The notes beneath the pieces were generated by a model. The model had not been told where the DNA came from. It did not search any database and saw only the letters and a program-made list of their open reading frames with translations. DNA of 64,000 bases from Mycolicibacterium mengxianglii (GTDB lineage: Bacteria > Actinomycetota > Actinomycetes > Mycobacteriales > Mycobacteriaceae): positions 62,001 to 126,000 of the forward strand of contig NZ_CP065373.1 in assembly GCF_015710575.1 (NCBI RefSeq), in the 5' to 3' direction. This document shows positions 8,477 to 17,357 of this stretch, one piece after another. How positions within the stretch are numbered: the first letter of the stretch is position 1; each line of letters begins with the position of its first letter. Made by a program: the position numbers and the translations under genes.

Positions 8477-8974
8477 TCACTTGGTCACCAGCCGGGCCGC
8501 CCGTGCACCGGCTCGGCGCATCCCGTCGGAAATCCGCACCGAGAAGAACGGGTTGAAGATGTCCTCACGCAGCCGCGTCAGTGTGGAAGTCTCGATGCGC
8601 CAACGCCCGTCGAGTTTCTGGTACGTCTCGTGGTAGTGGCCGTAGCCGTTGAGATTCAGCCCGGGGGCCAGCCGCACCACATCGTGGAGGGCCCAGACCC
8701 CGCGGGCGGTGGTTTCCGAGGTCAGCTCGATCTCCGGTGCGTGCACCTGGTGCACGGTGGGCTGCGAGGGCCTGCCGATGTTCTTGCGGGTGAAAGCGAC
8801 GAATTCGTCCGCGCCGACGATCACCGCGCCACCGGCGGCGGCGGTGTCGCTGCGGAAGTCGTCGGTGAAGACTTCACGCCAGGCAACCCAGTCCTTGGCG
8901 TCGAGATGACGGCAGTAACGGGCCTTGAGCTGCTTGATCGAGTCGATCTCCAGCACGGTGGTCGTGGCATCCAT
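8477..8974 (-). CDS. SnoaL-like / NTF2-fold protein
   Basis: 165 residues, the size of one NTF2-fold domain plus a short C-terminal extension. The N-terminus EIDSIKQLKARYCRHLDAKDW is the typical first helix of the SnoaL_4 group, followed by VFTDDFRSDT, VHQVHAPEIELTSE, ARGVWALHDVV and GYGHYHETYQKLDGRWRIETSTLTR, the classical 'G.Y.d.y....g.WkI....l.R' end. Members include dehydratases, isomerases and ring-hydroxylating-dioxygenase small subunits. With no partner oxygenase beside it, a catabolic isomerase or dehydratase, or a ligand-binding role, are all possible. Co-directional with the HAD gene. Confidence 0.8.
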   Translation of the reverse strand: MDATTTVLEIDSIKQLKARYCRHLDAKDWVAWREVFTDDFRSDTAAAGGAVIVGADEFVAFTRKNIGRPSQPTVHQVHAPEIELTSETTARGVWALHDVVRLAPGLNLNGYGHYHETYQKLDGRWRIETSTLTRLREDIFNPFFSVRISDGMRRAGARAARLVTK

Positions 8975-9094
8975 GGCAGAACCTTCCCGGTGTCGACGGG
9001 AGGCCTCAGACTACCGTCGCGCGCCGGTTCGAGGCGGTACGGTCGAGGCGCGCGATCGGGATGTGGGGCGACGACAGCGGGAAGAGGCGTGGTT

Positions 9095-9490
9095 GTGAAC
9101 GAGTGGTTCGGTCGGGAGCAGGTCTGTCTGGCCTTCTGCGAACACCGCTTCGAGGACGTCTTCCCGCACCTGGCCGCCAATGTGCGTTGGACCGTGCCCG
9201 GTTACATGGTGCTCGAAGGCGCCGACGCGTTGATCCGGACCTGCCGCGAGACCGCGGAGAGCGTGCTGGCCACCACCAAGGTCGTGGACCGTCAGTTGGT
9301 GGTCGGAGGCCGCGACGCCGTGGTGGTCGACTCCTTCACGCGGTATCAGAGCCCCAGTGGGGTGACCGCCGTGTCCGATTGCCACATCTTCGAATTCGTG
9401 GGAGCACAAATCACCGCGATCACCTCTTATGCCGTCGAAGTCGACCCGGACAATCTGGGAGCTCCGGCCTCGGCGCCGCAGCGTCGGTGA
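9095..9490 (+). CDS. SnoaL-like / NTF2-fold protein
   Basis: 131 residues from GTG at 9095; an in-frame GTG at 9089 is an alternative, and the purine-rich GGGAAGAGG at 9079-9087 serves as ribosome site for 9095. The fold is suggested by VCLAFCEHRFEDVFPHLAANVRWTVPG near the start, a VLEGADALIRTC helix and strands VVDSFTRYQ and VTAVSDCHIFEF. It is a second, shorter NTF2-like protein, divergent from the first. Function unknown; polyketide-cyclase-like proteins of this size bind small hydrophobic molecules. Confidence 0.65.
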   Translation: MNEWFGREQVCLAFCEHRFEDVFPHLAANVRWTVPGYMVLEGADALIRTCRETAESVLATTKVVDRQLVVGGRDAVVVDSFTRYQSPSGVTAVSDCHIFEFVGAQITAITSYAVEVDPDNLGAPASAPQRR

Positions 9491-9499
9491 GCGTTCGCA

Positions 9500-9946
9500 C
9501 TACATGCGGGACAGGCGGATCGGATAGGTGAAGGTGCCGCCGGGGGCGCCGTCGCAGCCGTTGGCGAACGAGGACGCCATGGACCCCACCAGGGTCTTGG
9601 CATCCCAGGTGTAAACATCGCGGGTGGGGATGGTGGGCCCGTAATATACGTTGCCGCAACGTAACCCGAAGGGATCGTCGACCACCATGGTGTACTTGCC
9701 GTCGGCGTAGTAGGCGTTGACGTAGGCCTCATAGGCCTTGGCGACGGGCTGCGGAATGGTGATGACGCTGACGCAGTCCGGCACGGTGTCATTGCAGGCG
9801 CTGATGGACAAGATCCACGTGTGGAAGTCGTATCGTCCGTCGATGGCCACGTTGTAGGCGCCGTAGTACATCTGCGCCGCCGCCGCGGTGGGTGCCAGCC
9901 CCAGTGCCGATGCAGCGGCGAGCGCGATCGCTACCAGAATTCTCAA
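9500..9946 (-). CDS. Secreted protein, unknown function
   Basis: 148 residues from ATG at 9946. The signal peptide is short and clear (MRILVAIALAAASALGL then PTAAAA) with a probable cleavage near AAAAQ. The mature region is Tyr-rich (QMYYGAYNVAIDG, YEAYVNAYYADGKYTMVV) and has four Cys residues placed for two disulfides. It resembles a family of small exported mycobacterial proteins without known function. It lies 53 bases downstream of the palindromic site at 10000-10023, which shares the TTACA-N14-TGTAA form with sites elsewhere in the window, so it may belong to the same regulon. Confidence 0.7.
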   Translation of the reverse strand: MRILVAIALAAASALGLAPTAAAAQMYYGAYNVAIDGRYDFHTWILSISACNDTVPDCVSVITIPQPVAKAYEAYVNAYYADGKYTMVVDDPFGLRCGNVYYGPTIPTRDVYTWDAKTLVGSMASSFANGCDGAPGGTFTYPIRLSRM

Positions 9947-9999
9947 CTGCAGCCTCTCTGTTCGACGTCCGCGCTCAATCTAAGGCGACGGGTACCGGA

Positions 10000-10023
10000 T
10001 TACACAAGAAATCCCGAATGTAA
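10000..10023. promoter_or_regulatory. TTACA-N14-TGTAA inverted repeat (operator candidate)
   Basis: TTACA at 10000-10004 and TGTAA at 10019-10023 form a perfect 5-bp inverted repeat with a 14-bp spacer. The same arms and spacing recur at 11224-11247 and 16101-16124. The element is 54-77 bases upstream of the secreted-protein gene and just past the stop of the phosphotransferase-like gene. A TetR-type operator is the likely role. Confidence 0.5.
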
Positions 10024-10031
10024 CTCGTGCT

Positions 10032-11192
10032 TCACCTGGCGGCGCGCAGTGCCGCCACAGTCTCGAGATCATCGAGGGCGGTCACGGCGCGGGCCAGCCC
10101 CGCCATCGCGATGTCCTCGTTCTGCATCCCGCCCATCCCCGCGGTGATCAGGGCGGCGACGTAGGCGTACAGCGCGCCCTGCCGGTAGCGCAGGAACAGG
10201 TCGTCGCGGTCGAGCATCGGCCCCCCGGCCGCCGCCAGCGCGTCGCGGTAGGTGTCGAGCAGTTCGTGTTGGCTGGTGCGGCGCTGCTCGGGGGTCATGC
10301 TGGTGACCAGGGTGTAGGCCAGTTCGCGGCCCGGGTGCCCACGCCGCACCGCCTGCCAATCCAGGAGCCCCGCCCGGCCGTCGCGGAAGTACAGGTTGCC
10401 CGGGTGGGCGTCGCCGTGCATCACCGTATGCGGCGGGCGGTCGATCAGTCGGGCCACTGCGCGGTAGTTGTCGATGATGAACCGGCCGTTCTCGATGGGG
10501 AGGTCGGTGCGTGCCGCCAACCGGCGCGCCGACATGTTCAGCAGTGACCCGGTCAGCAGCGAGGTGTGATCGGCGGAGGCGGTGTAGACCCAGTCCAGCG
10601 TCCGGTCACCGGCAAAGCGTTCCCAGTACTGCGCGTGCACACCGGCGAGCAGTTCGACCACCAGTGCCGCCCGGTCCGGGTCGACGGGGTGCAGCGTGTC
10701 GGGGAATTCGCACGGCCCGGCCGCCAGGTCTTCGAGCACCAGCACGAAGCCGCCGGTGACCGGGTCGAATGCGGCGGCGTGGCAGCGTGGCACGCCGGTG
10801 ATCCCCGGTGAAAGCTGTTGATAAAACCGCACTTCGGTGTCGGCGAGCCGGCCCAGTTCACCCATGAGCCGGGTCGCGGCGGTGCGGGCGGGCATCTTGA
10901 CGAACACCGAGGCGGGCACGCCGTCGTCGCCGGTGAGCGCGAGCCGTGCGCGGGAGGAGGTGCCGTCGTCTCCTCCGAGAACGGATACCGAGGTCACGGG
11001 TCGGCCCAGCAGCCGGGTGAGGGCGGCGGCGTCCAGATCGGTGATGCGGCGGGGCAGGGGTCGGGCCCGGCCGACCAGCGGCGCGGTGACGACGCGGGCG
11101 ATCCCGCGGCCGAGGTGCGCGGTCAGCCCGGCGGCGGAAGTCAGCAGGCCTGCCGGGCGGGGGTCGGTCGCCGAGGTCTTGGTCGGAGTCAA
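10032..11192 (-). CDS. Phosphotransferase of the aminoglycoside-phosphotransferase/choline-kinase fold
   Basis: 386 residues from TTG at 11192, chosen because AGAAGG sits about 7 bases upstream; the frame opens earlier (11240) but would overlap the operator. Kinase-like motifs are present: an N-lobe with SRARLALTGDDG and VFVKMP (Lys for ATP), the catalytic loop HGDAHPGNLYF (Brenner motif, Asp base) and LLDWQAVRRGHPGRELAY (the metal-binding DW motif). Members phosphorylate small alcohols, aminoglycosides or carnitine-like metabolites. In mycobacteria such genes often neighbour fadE genes, as here with the divergent acyl-CoA dehydrogenase at 11261, suggesting a metabolic rather than antibiotic substrate. 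Probably controlled by the palindrome between the two genes. Confidence 0.8.
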   Translation of the reverse strand: MTPTKTSATDPRPAGLLTSAAGLTAHLGRGIARVVTAPLVGRARPLPRRITDLDAAALTRLLGRPVTSVSVLGGDDGTSSRARLALTGDDGVPASVFVKMPARTAATRLMGELGRLADTEVRFYQQLSPGITGVPRCHAAAFDPVTGGFVLVLEDLAAGPCEFPDTLHPVDPDRAALVVELLAGVHAQYWERFAGDRTLDWVYTASADHTSLLTGSLLNMSARRLAARTDLPIENGRFIIDNYRAVARLIDRPPHTVMHGDAHPGNLYFRDGRAGLLDWQAVRRGHPGRELAYTLVTSMTPEQRRTSQHELLDTYRDALAAAGGPMLDRDDLFLRYRQGALYAYVAALITAGMGGMQNEDIAMAGLARAVTALDDLETVAALRAAR

Positions 11193-11223
11193 CTGGTCAC
11201 CTTCTGGGGGCGTGGGTGCTGCG

Positions 11224-11247
11224 TTACAGTAACAGCACAAGATGTAA
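11224..11247. promoter_or_regulatory. TTACA-N14-TGTAA inverted repeat in a divergent promoter
   Basis: TTACA at 11224-11228, 14-base spacer, TGTAA at 11243-11247. It is centred between the phosphotransferase-like gene (start 11192) and the acyl-CoA dehydrogenase gene (start 11261). With only 13 bases to the rightward ATG it would block transcription or translation initiation if bound. Arms and spacing are identical to 10000-10023 and 16101-16124. Confidence 0.6.
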
Positions 11248-11260
11248 ATGTGAGGTGACG

Positions 11261-12448
11261 ATGGACTTCTCCCGACTCGAGCTCAGCGAACAGGATCAGG
11301 CGTTCCTGGGCGAACTGCGGGCGTTTCTCGGTGCCCAGGTCACCGACGAGGTGATCCGGCGGGACCGCGAGACGGGGGAGAACTTCGACGAAGGAGTGCA
11401 CCTCGCGCTCGGAGCGGCGGGATATCTGGCCGCGGACTGGACCGCCGAGGCCGACGGCGGATTCACCGCGGTGCAGCGGCGGATCTGGGAACTCGAGATC
11501 GGCCGCGCTCACACGCCGTGGTTCCATTGGGGCACAACGGCATTGGTGGCGACCTTCGTCGCTCGGTTCGCCTCTGAAGAGCTGCGCGAGGAGGTGCTGC
11601 CCGGGGTGTTGTCGGGTGAGATCCGGCTCTGCCTGGGCTACACCGAGCCCGAGGGCGGCTCCGACGTGGCGACGTGCAAGACCAAGGCGGTGCGCGACGA
11701 CGACGGATCAGCGTGGACGGTCAACGGCGCCAAGATGTTCACCTCCAACGCGCACAACAGCCGCTATGTGTTCCTGTTGACCAACACCGATCCCGGCGGG
11801 CCCAAACACCGCAATCTCACGCTGTTCCTGGTGCCGTTGGCTACCGCGGGTATCGAGATCCAGGGCATCCGCACCGTCGACGGCGATCGCACCAATATCG
11901 TCTATTACAGCGACGTCCGGGTTGACGACCGGTGCCGAATCGGTGAGGTCAACGGCGGCTGGACCGTGATGCGCGCGGCACTCCAGGCCGAACATGGTGT
12001 GGCCGAAGTGGATTCGGCCGGCCTGCAACGATTGGCAACGATGACCGAGCAGGCGCTGCTGACCGCCGAGGCGCTCGACGCGGTTGCCGCGGTGGCCGCC
12101 GCGCCGGATGCCGGTGGGCGCAGGCGGATCGAGGACGCGTCGGTGGCCTACCGTCTGGGCCGCAGCGCGGCCCGGCTCGAGGCTGCGCTGAGCACGCCGG
12201 GGATGTTCGGCCGGGTCGCGATCGCTGCGACGATGCGTGAGATCGCCCCGGACATGATGGACGTGCTGGGGGCCGCGGCCGCATTGCCCGTCGAGACCGA
12301 GGGCGCGGCCGCCGACGGCGCCGCCGAGTATGTGTTCCGGTTGGCCGGGCCGACCGGTATCTACGGCGGCACCCTGGAGGTGTTCCGGAACATGATCGCC
12401 CAGCAGGTGCTCGGTTTGCCCCGGCCGGTCTACTCGCCGCCGAGATAG
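11261..12448 (+). CDS. Acyl-CoA dehydrogenase
   Basis: 395 residues from ATG at 11261, preceded by GAGG. The in-frame extension upstream runs through the operator and is not coding. The middle domain has LCLGYTEPEGGSDVATCKT and VNGAKMFTSNAHNSRYVFLLTNTD, and the C-terminus has TGIYGGTLEVFRNMIAQQVLGLPR. In that last motif Gly occupies the place where medium-chain enzymes have the catalytic Glu (YEGT), so the base must lie elsewhere or the substrate class differs, as in several mycobacterial FadE proteins. The gene stands alone, divergent from the phosphotransferase-like gene, and overlaps the convergent TetR gene by 19 bases. Confidence 0.85.
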   Translation: MDFSRLELSEQDQAFLGELRAFLGAQVTDEVIRRDRETGENFDEGVHLALGAAGYLAADWTAEADGGFTAVQRRIWELEIGRAHTPWFHWGTTALVATFVARFASEELREEVLPGVLSGEIRLCLGYTEPEGGSDVATCKTKAVRDDDGSAWTVNGAKMFTSNAHNSRYVFLLTNTDPGGPKHRNLTLFLVPLATAGIEIQGIRTVDGDRTNIVYYSDVRVDDRCRIGEVNGGWTVMRAALQAEHGVAEVDSAGLQRLATMTEQALLTAEALDAVAAVAAAPDAGGRRRIEDASVAYRLGRSAARLEAALSTPGMFGRVAIAATMREIAPDMMDVLGAAAALPVETEGAAADGAAEYVFRLAGPTGIYGGTLEVFRNMIAQQVLGLPRPVYSPPR

Positions 12449-13113
12449 GGCACGCGATCACCCGGAGTGGTCCAGCCCGGGAGTGGTTGCGCCCCGGCGG
12501 GGTCGAGTGCGTCGACCATCAGGCTCAGGTAACGCCGGCGTAGATCGGCGGTCTGGTGCAGCGCAACCGATGCGGTGGTCACCATCGCCACGAAGGTGGG
12601 CACGTCATCGGCGGTGATGTCGGCGCGCAGATCGCCTTTGGCCTGGCCGGTGGCCACCAGGGCCGCCACCAGTTCGTGGTTGCGCCGGAACAGCTGCGCA
12701 GTCAGCTCGGCGAGGTGGTCCAGGGAGGACAGTAGGGGGCGTTGTTGGCTCATCACTTCCGTCAGCCGCACGATGACGTCGAGGAACGATTCCCGGGGGG
12801 CCTCGCTCTCGACCAGCGCGGTGATCACCGGTTCCACCTCGGTGACGAAGATGTCTTCGTAGACCGCCGCCGCGAGCGCCTGCCGGTTGGCGAAGTGGCG
12901 GTACAGCGTGGCATTGCCGACTCCGGCGCGGGCGGCGACGTCGGTCAACGTGGCGGAGTCACCCTGGGCGGAGAAAACCTCACGCGCCGCCGCGACGATG
13001 CGGTTCACGTTGGCGAACGCGTCCGCGCGGCGGCGTTTGATCTGCGGGGAAGTGGCGCTCACATGCCCTTCCGGAAAACTCACGATGCCCTCCAAAGACG
13101 TGGTGTAGCTCAT
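12430..13113 (-). CDS. TetR-family transcriptional regulator, divergent from mmpL-like gene
   Basis: 227 residues from ATG at 13113; a GTG 16 codons in (VSATSPQIKRRR) is an alternative start. The N-terminal helix-turn-helix is clear at about residues 45-75: TLTDVAARAGVGNATLYRHFANRQAL. The remaining part is helical ligand-binding domain (SLDHLAELTAQLFRRNHEL). It faces the RND transporter gene across a 72-bp gap containing a palindrome at 13156-13170. This arrangement is standard for a local repressor of an efflux or lipid exporter gene, probably also autoregulated. Confidence 0.87.
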   Translation of the reverse strand: MSYTTSLEGIVSFPEGHVSATSPQIKRRRADAFANVNRIVAAAREVFSAQGDSATLTDVAARAGVGNATLYRHFANRQALAAAVYEDIFVTEVEPVITALVESEAPRESFLDVIVRLTEVMSQQRPLLSSLDHLAELTAQLFRRNHELVAALVATGQAKGDLRADITADDVPTFVAMVTTASVALHQTADLRRRYLSLMVDALDPAGAQPLPGWTTPGDRVPYLGGE

Positions 13114-13155
13114 GTTCTCGGCCGTAGGGTGGCGTTGCCGACAAACGATAGCCCA

Positions 13156-13170
13156 CTCCCATTTTGGGAG
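13156..13170. promoter_or_regulatory. Palindrome CTCCCA-TTT-TGGGAG between tetR and mmpL-like genes
   Basis: A perfect 6-bp inverted repeat with a 3-base centre, 15 bases before the ATG of the transporter gene and 43 bases from the TetR start. Position between divergent genes makes it the likely operator of the adjacent TetR protein. It is unrelated to the TTACA-type elements. Confidence 0.55.
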
Positions 13171-13185
13171 CTTACTCTCACTTAT

Positions 13186-15534
13186 ATGTCGACCTTTCTC
13201 CATCGCATCGGGCGGTTTGCGTTCGGACGACCCTGGGCGGTCCTGGGTGCGTGGCTGGCGCTGATCGCCGTCGTGGCGGGGCTGCTCGCCCTCAATCCGC
13301 CGAAGATCTCCAACGAGATGCGGATCGACGGAACCCCCGCTCAGCAGGTCATCGATCAGCTCGCCGCCGAGATGCCGGAGATGGCCGGCGGCCAGGGCAT
13401 GATCGCGTTCGCCGCCCCGCCGGGACAGCGGGTGGACACCGGGCCCAACCACGCCGCCCTGGTGGCCGCGGTCGATGCTGTCTCGCGCGCGGATCACGTG
13501 ATCGACGCTCGAGAACTTGCCCAGCAGGAAATGGCCAAGGGGCCGGCGAGCCCGACCCTGACCGCCGGCGCGGCGATCGCCCGGGTGGAGCAGCAGCTGC
13601 CCCGACCGGCCAGCACCGCGGTGCCGCTGACCGTCAATGGTGCGCCGGTCCCCGGAGTGGTGGTCTCGGCTGACGGACAGACGGCGCTGTATCAATTCCA
13701 GTTCGACAAGCAGACCACCGATCTGCCCAGCGGAGCGGTGGAGCACACCATCGACGCGGCCAAACAAGCCGTCGCCAACACTGACCTGGAGGTGCTGCCC
13801 TCGGCTTCGATGGTCCAGATGCCCGAGATCGTCGGCGCCGGCGAGGTGATCGGCGTTCTGGTCGCCGCGCTGGTCCTGGTCATCACACTGGGCTCACTGG
13901 TGGCCGCCGGCCTGCCGCTGGCAACGGCCCTCACCTCGGTTGCCGTGGGCGTCGGCGGGACCTTCCTGTTCTCGCACCTGTTCACCGTGCAGTCGGTGAC
14001 GGCGGTGCTGGCGTTGATGCTCGGCCTGGCGGTCGGTATCGACTATTCGATGTTCATCGTCAACCGCCAACGCCGGTTGATCCTCGATCAGCGACTGTCT
14101 GCCGCGGACGCTGCCGCCCGCGCGGTGGGCACCTCGGGCAGTGCGGTCGTGTTCGCCGGCACCACCGTGGTGATCGCCCTGGTCGCGTTGTCGGTGGCGG
14201 GCATCGCGATGTTGACGACGATGGCCCTGGCTGCTGCCGCGACCGTGATCGTGGCGGTCCTGGCTGCGCTGACGATTCTGCCGGCACTGCTCGGCCTGGT
14301 CGGCGAGCGCGTCTGCTCCACCAAGGCCCGGGACGACGCCGCCCGCAACGCCGCCGCCGAGGGCAACCACCGGTTCGCCGGTGCCTGGGTGGGCGCGGTG
14401 CTGCGACACCGGGTCCCCGTGGCCATCGCCGGTGTGGCGCTCGCCGCGGTACTGGCGTTGCCGGTCTTGAACATCAGCCTGGGTCTGCCCGCCGGGTCGA
14501 GCTACAACCAGGGCACCGCTCAGCGCGACAGCTACGACTTGGTCGCCACGCATTACGGTGACGGCTTCAACGGCCCGTTGGTGGTGGTGGCGCAACCGGC
14601 GCCCGGGCGTGGCGCATTGGGCGGCGCGGAGATCACCGACGTCTACACCGACCTGCGCAGCCTGCCCGGTGTCGAGTCCGTGAGCCTGCAGAAGGTCTCC
14701 GACGCCGGCGACGCCGCGGTCTTCTCCGTCGTGCCCGCCAGTGGCCCCACTGATGAGGCGACGGCCCAACTGGTGCGCGATATCCGCGAGCTGAAAGGCC
14801 CGCTGTCCGATCTGCGCGACGTCGACCTCGGCGTCACCGGGATCGCCGCCATGGGCATCGACACCACAGCCCGGATCTCGAGTGCGATTCCGCTGTATAT
14901 CGGTGTGGTCGTGGGACTTTCGCTGGTCGTGCTGACGGTGGTATTCCGCTCGATCGCGGTGCCGGTGAAGGCGACGGCCGGGTTCCTGCTGAGCATCCTG
15001 GCGACCTTCGGTGCCACGACTGCACTGTTCCAGTGGGGTTGGTTGCAGCAGTTGTTCGGCCTCAGCGCCACCGGGCCGATTCTGAGCCTGCTGCCGATCA
15101 TCGTCACCGGCGTGCTCTACGGGCTGGCCATGGACTACGAGGTGTTCCTGGTGTCGTCGATGAAGGAAGCCTTCGTCCACGGGCGCCGAGGTGACGAGGC
15201 GGTGACGGAGGGCTTCACCCAGGCGGCACGGGTGGTGGCAGCGGCCGCGGTGATCATGATGGCGGTGTTCGTCGGGTTCGTCTTCAACGCCGACCCCATG
15301 ATCAAACAGATCGGATTCGCCTTGGCCTTCGGCGTTTTCATCGACGCCTTCGTGATCCGGATGACGATGGTGCCCGCGGTGATGTCACTGCTGGCCGACC
15401 GCGCCTGGTGGCTGCCCAAGCGATTGCAGCAGATCTTGCCCGACCTCGACATCGAGGGTGAGAAGCTCAACCGTGCACTCAGCGAGGAGTCCAGCGGAAC
15501 GCGGATGTCGTCGGGAAACAGCGCTACTGCTTGA
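13186..15534 (+). CDS. MmpL-type RND transporter
   Basis: 782 residues from ATG at 13186; the long in-frame open region before it is antisense to the TetR gene. The architecture is the MMPL type: a first membrane helix (VLGAWLALIAVVAGLLAL), an extracellular domain of about 150 residues, a five- to six-helix bundle, a second repeat with its own external domain, and a second bundle. Each bundle has the paired Asp-Tyr of MmpL proton relays: GIDYSMF (Asp286) and AMDYEVFLVSS (Asp650). The gene lacks the long cytoplasmic tail of MmpL3. Substrates of this group are lipids or hydrophobic compounds exported with proton-motive force. It is probably repressed by the divergent TetR. The end overlaps the convergent second TetR gene by 11 bases. 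Confidence 0.88.
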   Translation: MSTFLHRIGRFAFGRPWAVLGAWLALIAVVAGLLALNPPKISNEMRIDGTPAQQVIDQLAAEMPEMAGGQGMIAFAAPPGQRVDTGPNHAALVAAVDAVSRADHVIDARELAQQEMAKGPASPTLTAGAAIARVEQQLPRPASTAVPLTVNGAPVPGVVVSADGQTALYQFQFDKQTTDLPSGAVEHTIDAAKQAVANTDLEVLPSASMVQMPEIVGAGEVIGVLVAALVLVITLGSLVAAGLPLATALTSVAVGVGGTFLFSHLFTVQSVTAVLALMLGLAVGIDYSMFIVNRQRRLILDQRLSAADAAARAVGTSGSAVVFAGTTVVIALVALSVAGIAMLTTMALAAAATVIVAVLAALTILPALLGLVGERVCSTKARDDAARNAAAEGNHRFAGAWVGAVLRHRVPVAIAGVALAAVLALPVLNISLGLPAGSSYNQGTAQRDSYDLVATHYGDGFNGPLVVVAQPAPGRGALGGAEITDVYTDLRSLPGVESVSLQKVSDAGDAAVFSVVPASGPTDEATAQLVRDIRELKGPLSDLRDVDLGVTGIAAMGIDTTARISSAIPLYIGVVVGLSLVVLTVVFRSIAVPVKATAGFLLSILATFGATTALFQWGWLQQLFGLSATGPILSLLPIIVTGVLYGLAMDYEVFLVSSMKEAFVHGRRGDEAVTEGFTQAARVVAAAAVIMMAVFVGFVFNADPMIKQIGFALAFGVFIDAFVIRMTMVPAVMSLLADRAWWLPKRLQQILPDLDIEGEKLNRALSEESSGTRMSSGNSATA

Positions 15535-16069
15535 GGCCCACCGCATGCCGGAGCTGTGCCAGGAACTGATCGGTGTCGTCGCTGCGCACGATGTAGTGCG
15601 CAACGGCGACCCGGATGGCCGTCGCGGCCTTGACCCCACCGTTGGCCCCGGGCAGTAGCCGTTCCAGCCGGGCACGCATCAGCGGCATCACCCGCGACAG
15701 TTGGGCGATAGCCACTTCGGGTTCGATATCGACCACGCGTACACCCGAATACGACTGCTGGTAAGCCACGATGAAACGCAGTGCGGCGTCCAGGCGGTCG
15801 TTACCGCGAAGACCCGCGGTGGCCCGGCTGACTCCCTCCTCGAACATGTCACGCTCGAAGGCCCCGAACGCATCCAGCAACTCGCCCTTGGAGGCGAACC
15901 AGCGGTACAGCGTGGGACGGGAGACACCGGCCTGGGCCGCGACCTCGGACAGGCTGAGCTTGGACCGTCCACTGCGGGCCAGCACCTCGGCGGTGGCCCG
16001 CAGGATGCGTTGACGTGACGACGACTCGTCCTCCACGACCGCCGGCGAGCCCAGGGGTGGTCGATTCAC
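15524..16069 (-). CDS. TetR-family transcriptional regulator, candidate master regulator of cluster 1
   Basis: 181 residues from GTG at 16069 with AAGGGG about 6 bases upstream. The helix-turn-helix lies at about residues 36-62 (SLSEVAAQAGVSRPTLYRWFASKGEL). It is divergent from the CoA transferase at 16145, and the gap contains a perfect TTACA-N14-TGTAA palindrome (16101-16124). Since the same element, or a variant with TGTCA as second arm, recurs before the P450 operons, this regulator is the best candidate in the window for recognising them. That link is inference; the protein-DNA pairing is not shown by sequence alone. Confidence 0.87.
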   Translation of the reverse strand: MNRPPLGSPAVVEDESSSRQRILRATAEVLARSGRSKLSLSEVAAQAGVSRPTLYRWFASKGELLDAFGAFERDMFEEGVSRATAGLRGNDRLDAALRFIVAYQQSYSGVRVVDIEPEVAIAQLSRVMPLMRARLERLLPGANGGVKAATAIRVAVAHYIVRSDDTDQFLAQLRHAVGLKQ

Positions 16070-16100
16070 GCAGGCCCCTTCCGGCTCGATCCACTCAGAA

Positions 16101-16124
16101 TTACAAAGCCGGACCGATTTGTAA
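16101..16124. promoter_or_regulatory. TTACA-N14-TGTAA operator between tetR and CoA transferase genes
   Basis: TTACA at 16101-16105, 14-base spacer, TGTAA at 16120-16124. The core is followed by AC, so the arms extend loosely. It is 31 bases from the TetR GTG and 20 bases from the first possible start of the CoA transferase. This is the arrangement expected for an autoregulated TetR operator. Confidence 0.65.
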
Positions 16125-16144
16125 ACAGGCGCGGAAACCGTGCC

Positions 16145-17350
16145 GTGCGCACCCCGAATCGGCTTGACTGGTCAGCCGTGACCGGACCATTGGCAGGAAT
16201 CAGCGTTGTCGAGTTGGGGGTGTGGGTCGCCGGACCGGCAACCGGTGGCCTGCTGGCCGACTGGGGGGCCGAGGTGATCAAGATCGAGCCGCCCGGCGGT
16301 GATCCCGCGCGGACCTTCGGCCGCATGCTGGGGCTGGGCCCGGACGTCAATCCACCGTTCGACATGGACAACCGGTCCAAGCGCAGCGTGGTACTCGACC
16401 TGTCCACCGCCGAGGGTCGTGCGGCTGCCAACCAGTTGATCTGCGAGGCAGACGTTTTCGTCACCAACGTCCGGCCGGCGGCGCTGCGCCGGCTCGAACT
16501 GGACTTCGACACGTTGGCGGCTCGGCACCCGCGGCTGGTCTACGGGCTGATCACCGGATACGGCCTGACCGGGCCCGACGCCGATGACGCCGCCTATGAC
16601 GTCGCGGCGTTCTGGGCGCGGGCGGGTCTGGCGCACCTGCTCACCCGCCCGGGGGAGACCCCGCCGTTCCAGCGCGGCGGTATGGGCGACCACGCTGCGG
16701 GCATGACGCTGGCCGCCGGGGTGTGCGCGGCCCTGGTCGCCCGCGGCCGTACCGGGGCCGGGCAGTTGGTGGCCACCTCGCTGTACCGGCAGGGGGGCTA
16801 CACCGTCAGTTTCGACATGAACACCTTTCTGGCCACCGGCCGGCCCATCGCGATCGGCCGCCGCGAATCGATGGGCAATCCGGCGATGAACAACTACACC
16901 GCCGCCGACGGGCGACGGTTCTGGCTCGTCGGACTCGACGGTGAGCGGCACTGGCCCCCGCTGTGCCGGGCGGTCGGCCGGCCGGACTGGTTAACCGATC
17001 CGCGCTTCGCCGGGCCGCGCGAGCGAGCGCGCCACGCGGCCGTGCTGATCACCGCGCTGGACGAGATCTTCGCGACCAAACCCATGGCGGACTGGGCGAC
17101 GATCTTCGCCGACGAACCGGACCTGTTCTGGTCGCCGATCAACTCCCTGGAAGACATCGTCGGCGACGATCAGTTCCACGCCGCCGGCGGCATCGTCTAC
17201 GTCCCCGACGGCGACGGCACCGTCCCGATGGTGGCGTCCCCGGTCGACTTCTCGGCGACCCCGTGGGCACCCCGCGGCCCGGCTCCCCGGCTCGGCGAGC
17301 ACACCGAGGAAGTCCTGGCGGAGCTGTCTGCCCGGCGGTCCCCCCGCTAG
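16145..17350 (+). CDS. CaiB/BaiF-family CoA transferase
   Basis: 401 residues from GTG at 16145; GTG at 16178 (VTGPLAGISVVELG) is an equally plausible start because family proteins begin just before PLAGI-VVELG. Signatures: LADWGAEVIKIEPPGGDPAR, NRSKRSVVLDLSTAEGR, and the catalytic Asp in GGMGDHAAGMTLAAG. The product transfers CoA from a donor acyl-CoA to a carboxylic acid, or acts as an acyl-CoA racemase. As the first rightward gene of cluster 1 it probably activates the cluster's acid intermediate for beta-oxidation. It is divergent from the TetR gene with a shared operator. Confidence 0.87.
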   Translation: MRTPNRLDWSAVTGPLAGISVVELGVWVAGPATGGLLADWGAEVIKIEPPGGDPARTFGRMLGLGPDVNPPFDMDNRSKRSVVLDLSTAEGRAAANQLICEADVFVTNVRPAALRRLELDFDTLAARHPRLVYGLITGYGLTGPDADDAAYDVAAFWARAGLAHLLTRPGETPPFQRGGMGDHAAGMTLAAGVCAALVARGRTGAGQLVATSLYRQGGYTVSFDMNTFLATGRPIAIGRRESMGNPAMNNYTAADGRRFWLVGLDGERHWPPLCRAVGRPDWLTDPRFAGPRERARHAAVLITALDEIFATKPMADWATIFADEPDLFWSPINSLEDIVGDDQFHAAGGIVYVPDGDGTVPMVASPVDFSATPWAPRGPAPRLGEHTEEVLAELSARRSPR

Positions 17351-17357
17351 GCAAGAC

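Noticed and set aside
13894..15180. 428-codon open frame antisense to the MmpL-type gene
   Set aside because: Gln/His/Arg-rich low-complexity translation without domain; a shadow of the transmembrane gene.
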